Part shown: positions 5,402 through 5,938 of the stretch, one piece after another
Layout of the letters: each line of letters starts with the position of its first letter
Numbering within the stretch: position 1 is the first letter of the stretch
Origin: Porphyromonadaceae bacterium UBA4277
GTDB lineage: Bacteria; Bacteroidota; Bacteroidia; Bacteroidales; Muribaculaceae
Length of the DNA stretch: 5,938 bases
NCBI GenBank assembly: GCA_002395965.1
Contig: DGVT01000114.1
Coordinates: 3,345-9,282, forward strand
Direction of reading: 5' to 3'
Program-made: the position numbers and the translations under genes
The notes under the pieces: generated by a model
What the model was told of the DNA's origin: nothing
What the model saw: the letters and a program-made list of their open reading frames with translations, nothing else
Databases searched by the model: none

Positions 5402-5938
5402 ATGGCAACATTCGACAAGTCTATTCTGGAGAAAAAGTACGGTATTACCGGAACTACCGAGGTGCTCTACAACCCCTCCTACGAGGTGCTGTTTGAAGAG
5501 GAAATGAAAGACGGCCTGGAAGGCTACGACAAGGGCGTTCTCACCGAGCTTGGTGCCGTGAACGTGATGACAGGCGTATATACCGGCCGCTCACCTAAAG
5601 ACAAATTTATCGTTGACGACGCTACATCGCACGACACCGTGTGGTGGACCAGCGAAGGCTATAAGAACGACAACAAGCGTGCCTCGGAGCAGACCTGGGC
5701 AGCTGTTAAGGAAATCGCCCGCAAGGAGCTGTGCAACAAGAAGCTCTATGTGGTGGACGGCTTCTGCGGAACCAACAAGGACACCCGCATGAAGGTGCGC
5801 TTCATCATGGAGGTGGCTTGGCAGGCACACTTTGTGAAGAATATGTTCATCCGCCCCACAAGCGACGAGGAGCTGGCTCAGGAGCCCGACTTCGTGGTCT
5901 ATAACGCCAGCAAGGCAAAGGTTGAGAACTACAAGGAG
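5402..5938 (+). CDS. pckA: Phosphoenolpyruvate carboxykinase (ATP), N-terminal part (3' end outside window)
   Basis: PckA interconverts oxaloacetate plus ATP and phosphoenolpyruvate plus CO2 plus ADP in the cytoplasm. In fermentative gut Bacteroidales it mainly runs in the CO2-fixing direction toward oxaloacetate and succinate. The frame is open from ATG 5402 to the window edge: 179 of about 535 residues. Visible are YGITGTTEVLYNPSYEVL (13-30), the substrate-binding VYTGRSPKDKF (59-69) with Arg63 in the place of E. coli Arg65, and the strongly conserved TRMKVRFIMEVAWQAHF (128-144) and MFIRPT (148-153). The kinase P-loop and metal-binding residues lie beyond the end. These blocks identify the ATP-dependent family, not the GTP type. 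The start is fixed by conserved sequence soon after it. The leader is A-rich, without a Shine-Dalgarno site, and the upstream repeats suggest transcriptional control. Confidence 0.96.
   Translation, partial: MATFDKSILEKKYGITGTTEVLYNPSYEVLFEEEMKDGLEGYDKGVLTELGAVNVMTGVYTGRSPKDKFIVDDATSHDTVWWTSEGYKNDNKRASEQTWAAVKEIARKELCNKKLYVVDGFCGTNKDTRMKVRFIMEVAWQAHFVKNMFIRPTSDEELAQEPDFVVYNASKAKVENYKE

Noticed and set aside
1..5938. A novel defence, mobile or biosynthetic system
   Set aside because: Every coding region belongs to a known core family, and no integrase, transposase, toxin-antitoxin pair, CRISPR repeat or tRNA-like sequence was seen.

Overview
The window looks like chromosomal DNA of a member of Bacteroidales. 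The main grounds are a eukaryote-type glycogen branching enzyme, the compact acpP-fabF-rnc order, a Bacteroides-like N-terminus on RNase III and RNase Z, an ATP-type PEP carboxykinase, near-absence of Shine-Dalgarno sequences, and promoter elements of the Bacteroidetes TAnnTTTG type. Coding sequence is GC-rich and intergenic DNA is AT-rich. Genus cannot be decided from the window; Muribaculaceae or a Prevotella relative would both fit.

Layout. (1) Bases 1-467, + strand: the C-terminal end of glgB, followed 14 nt later by a secreted class A acid phosphatase of the PAP2 superfamily (482-1186). (2) Bases 1187-1390: a convergent intergenic stretch. (3) Bases 3836 down to 1391, - strand: an acpP, fabF, rnc operon. 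It supplies the acyl carrier protein and the elongating condensing enzyme of type II fatty acid synthesis, plus RNase III. (4) Bases 3837-4084: a divergent promoter region. (5) Bases 4085-5008, + strand: rnz (RNase Z, tRNA 3' processing). (6) Bases 5009-5401: a 393-base intergenic region whose right half holds a repeat-rich promoter for pckA. (7) Bases 5402 to the end: the N-terminal third of pckA.

All seven genes are recognisable housekeeping or metabolic families, and I see no new multi-gene system, mobile element, CRISPR array or RNA gene. The interesting content is regulatory. A 57-nt imperfect hairpin followed by a U tract separates acpP from fabF and looks like a terminator or attenuator that would let ACP be made in excess. 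A perfect 13-bp hairpin lies at the very start of the rnc coding sequence, a plausible self-cleavage site for the RNase III it encodes. The rnz promoter is so close to its ATG that the mRNA may be leaderless. The pckA promoter is bracketed by a perfect 12-bp direct repeat and preceded by a perfect 10-bp palindrome, which suggests operator sites for carbon control. All of these regulatory readings are inferences from sequence.
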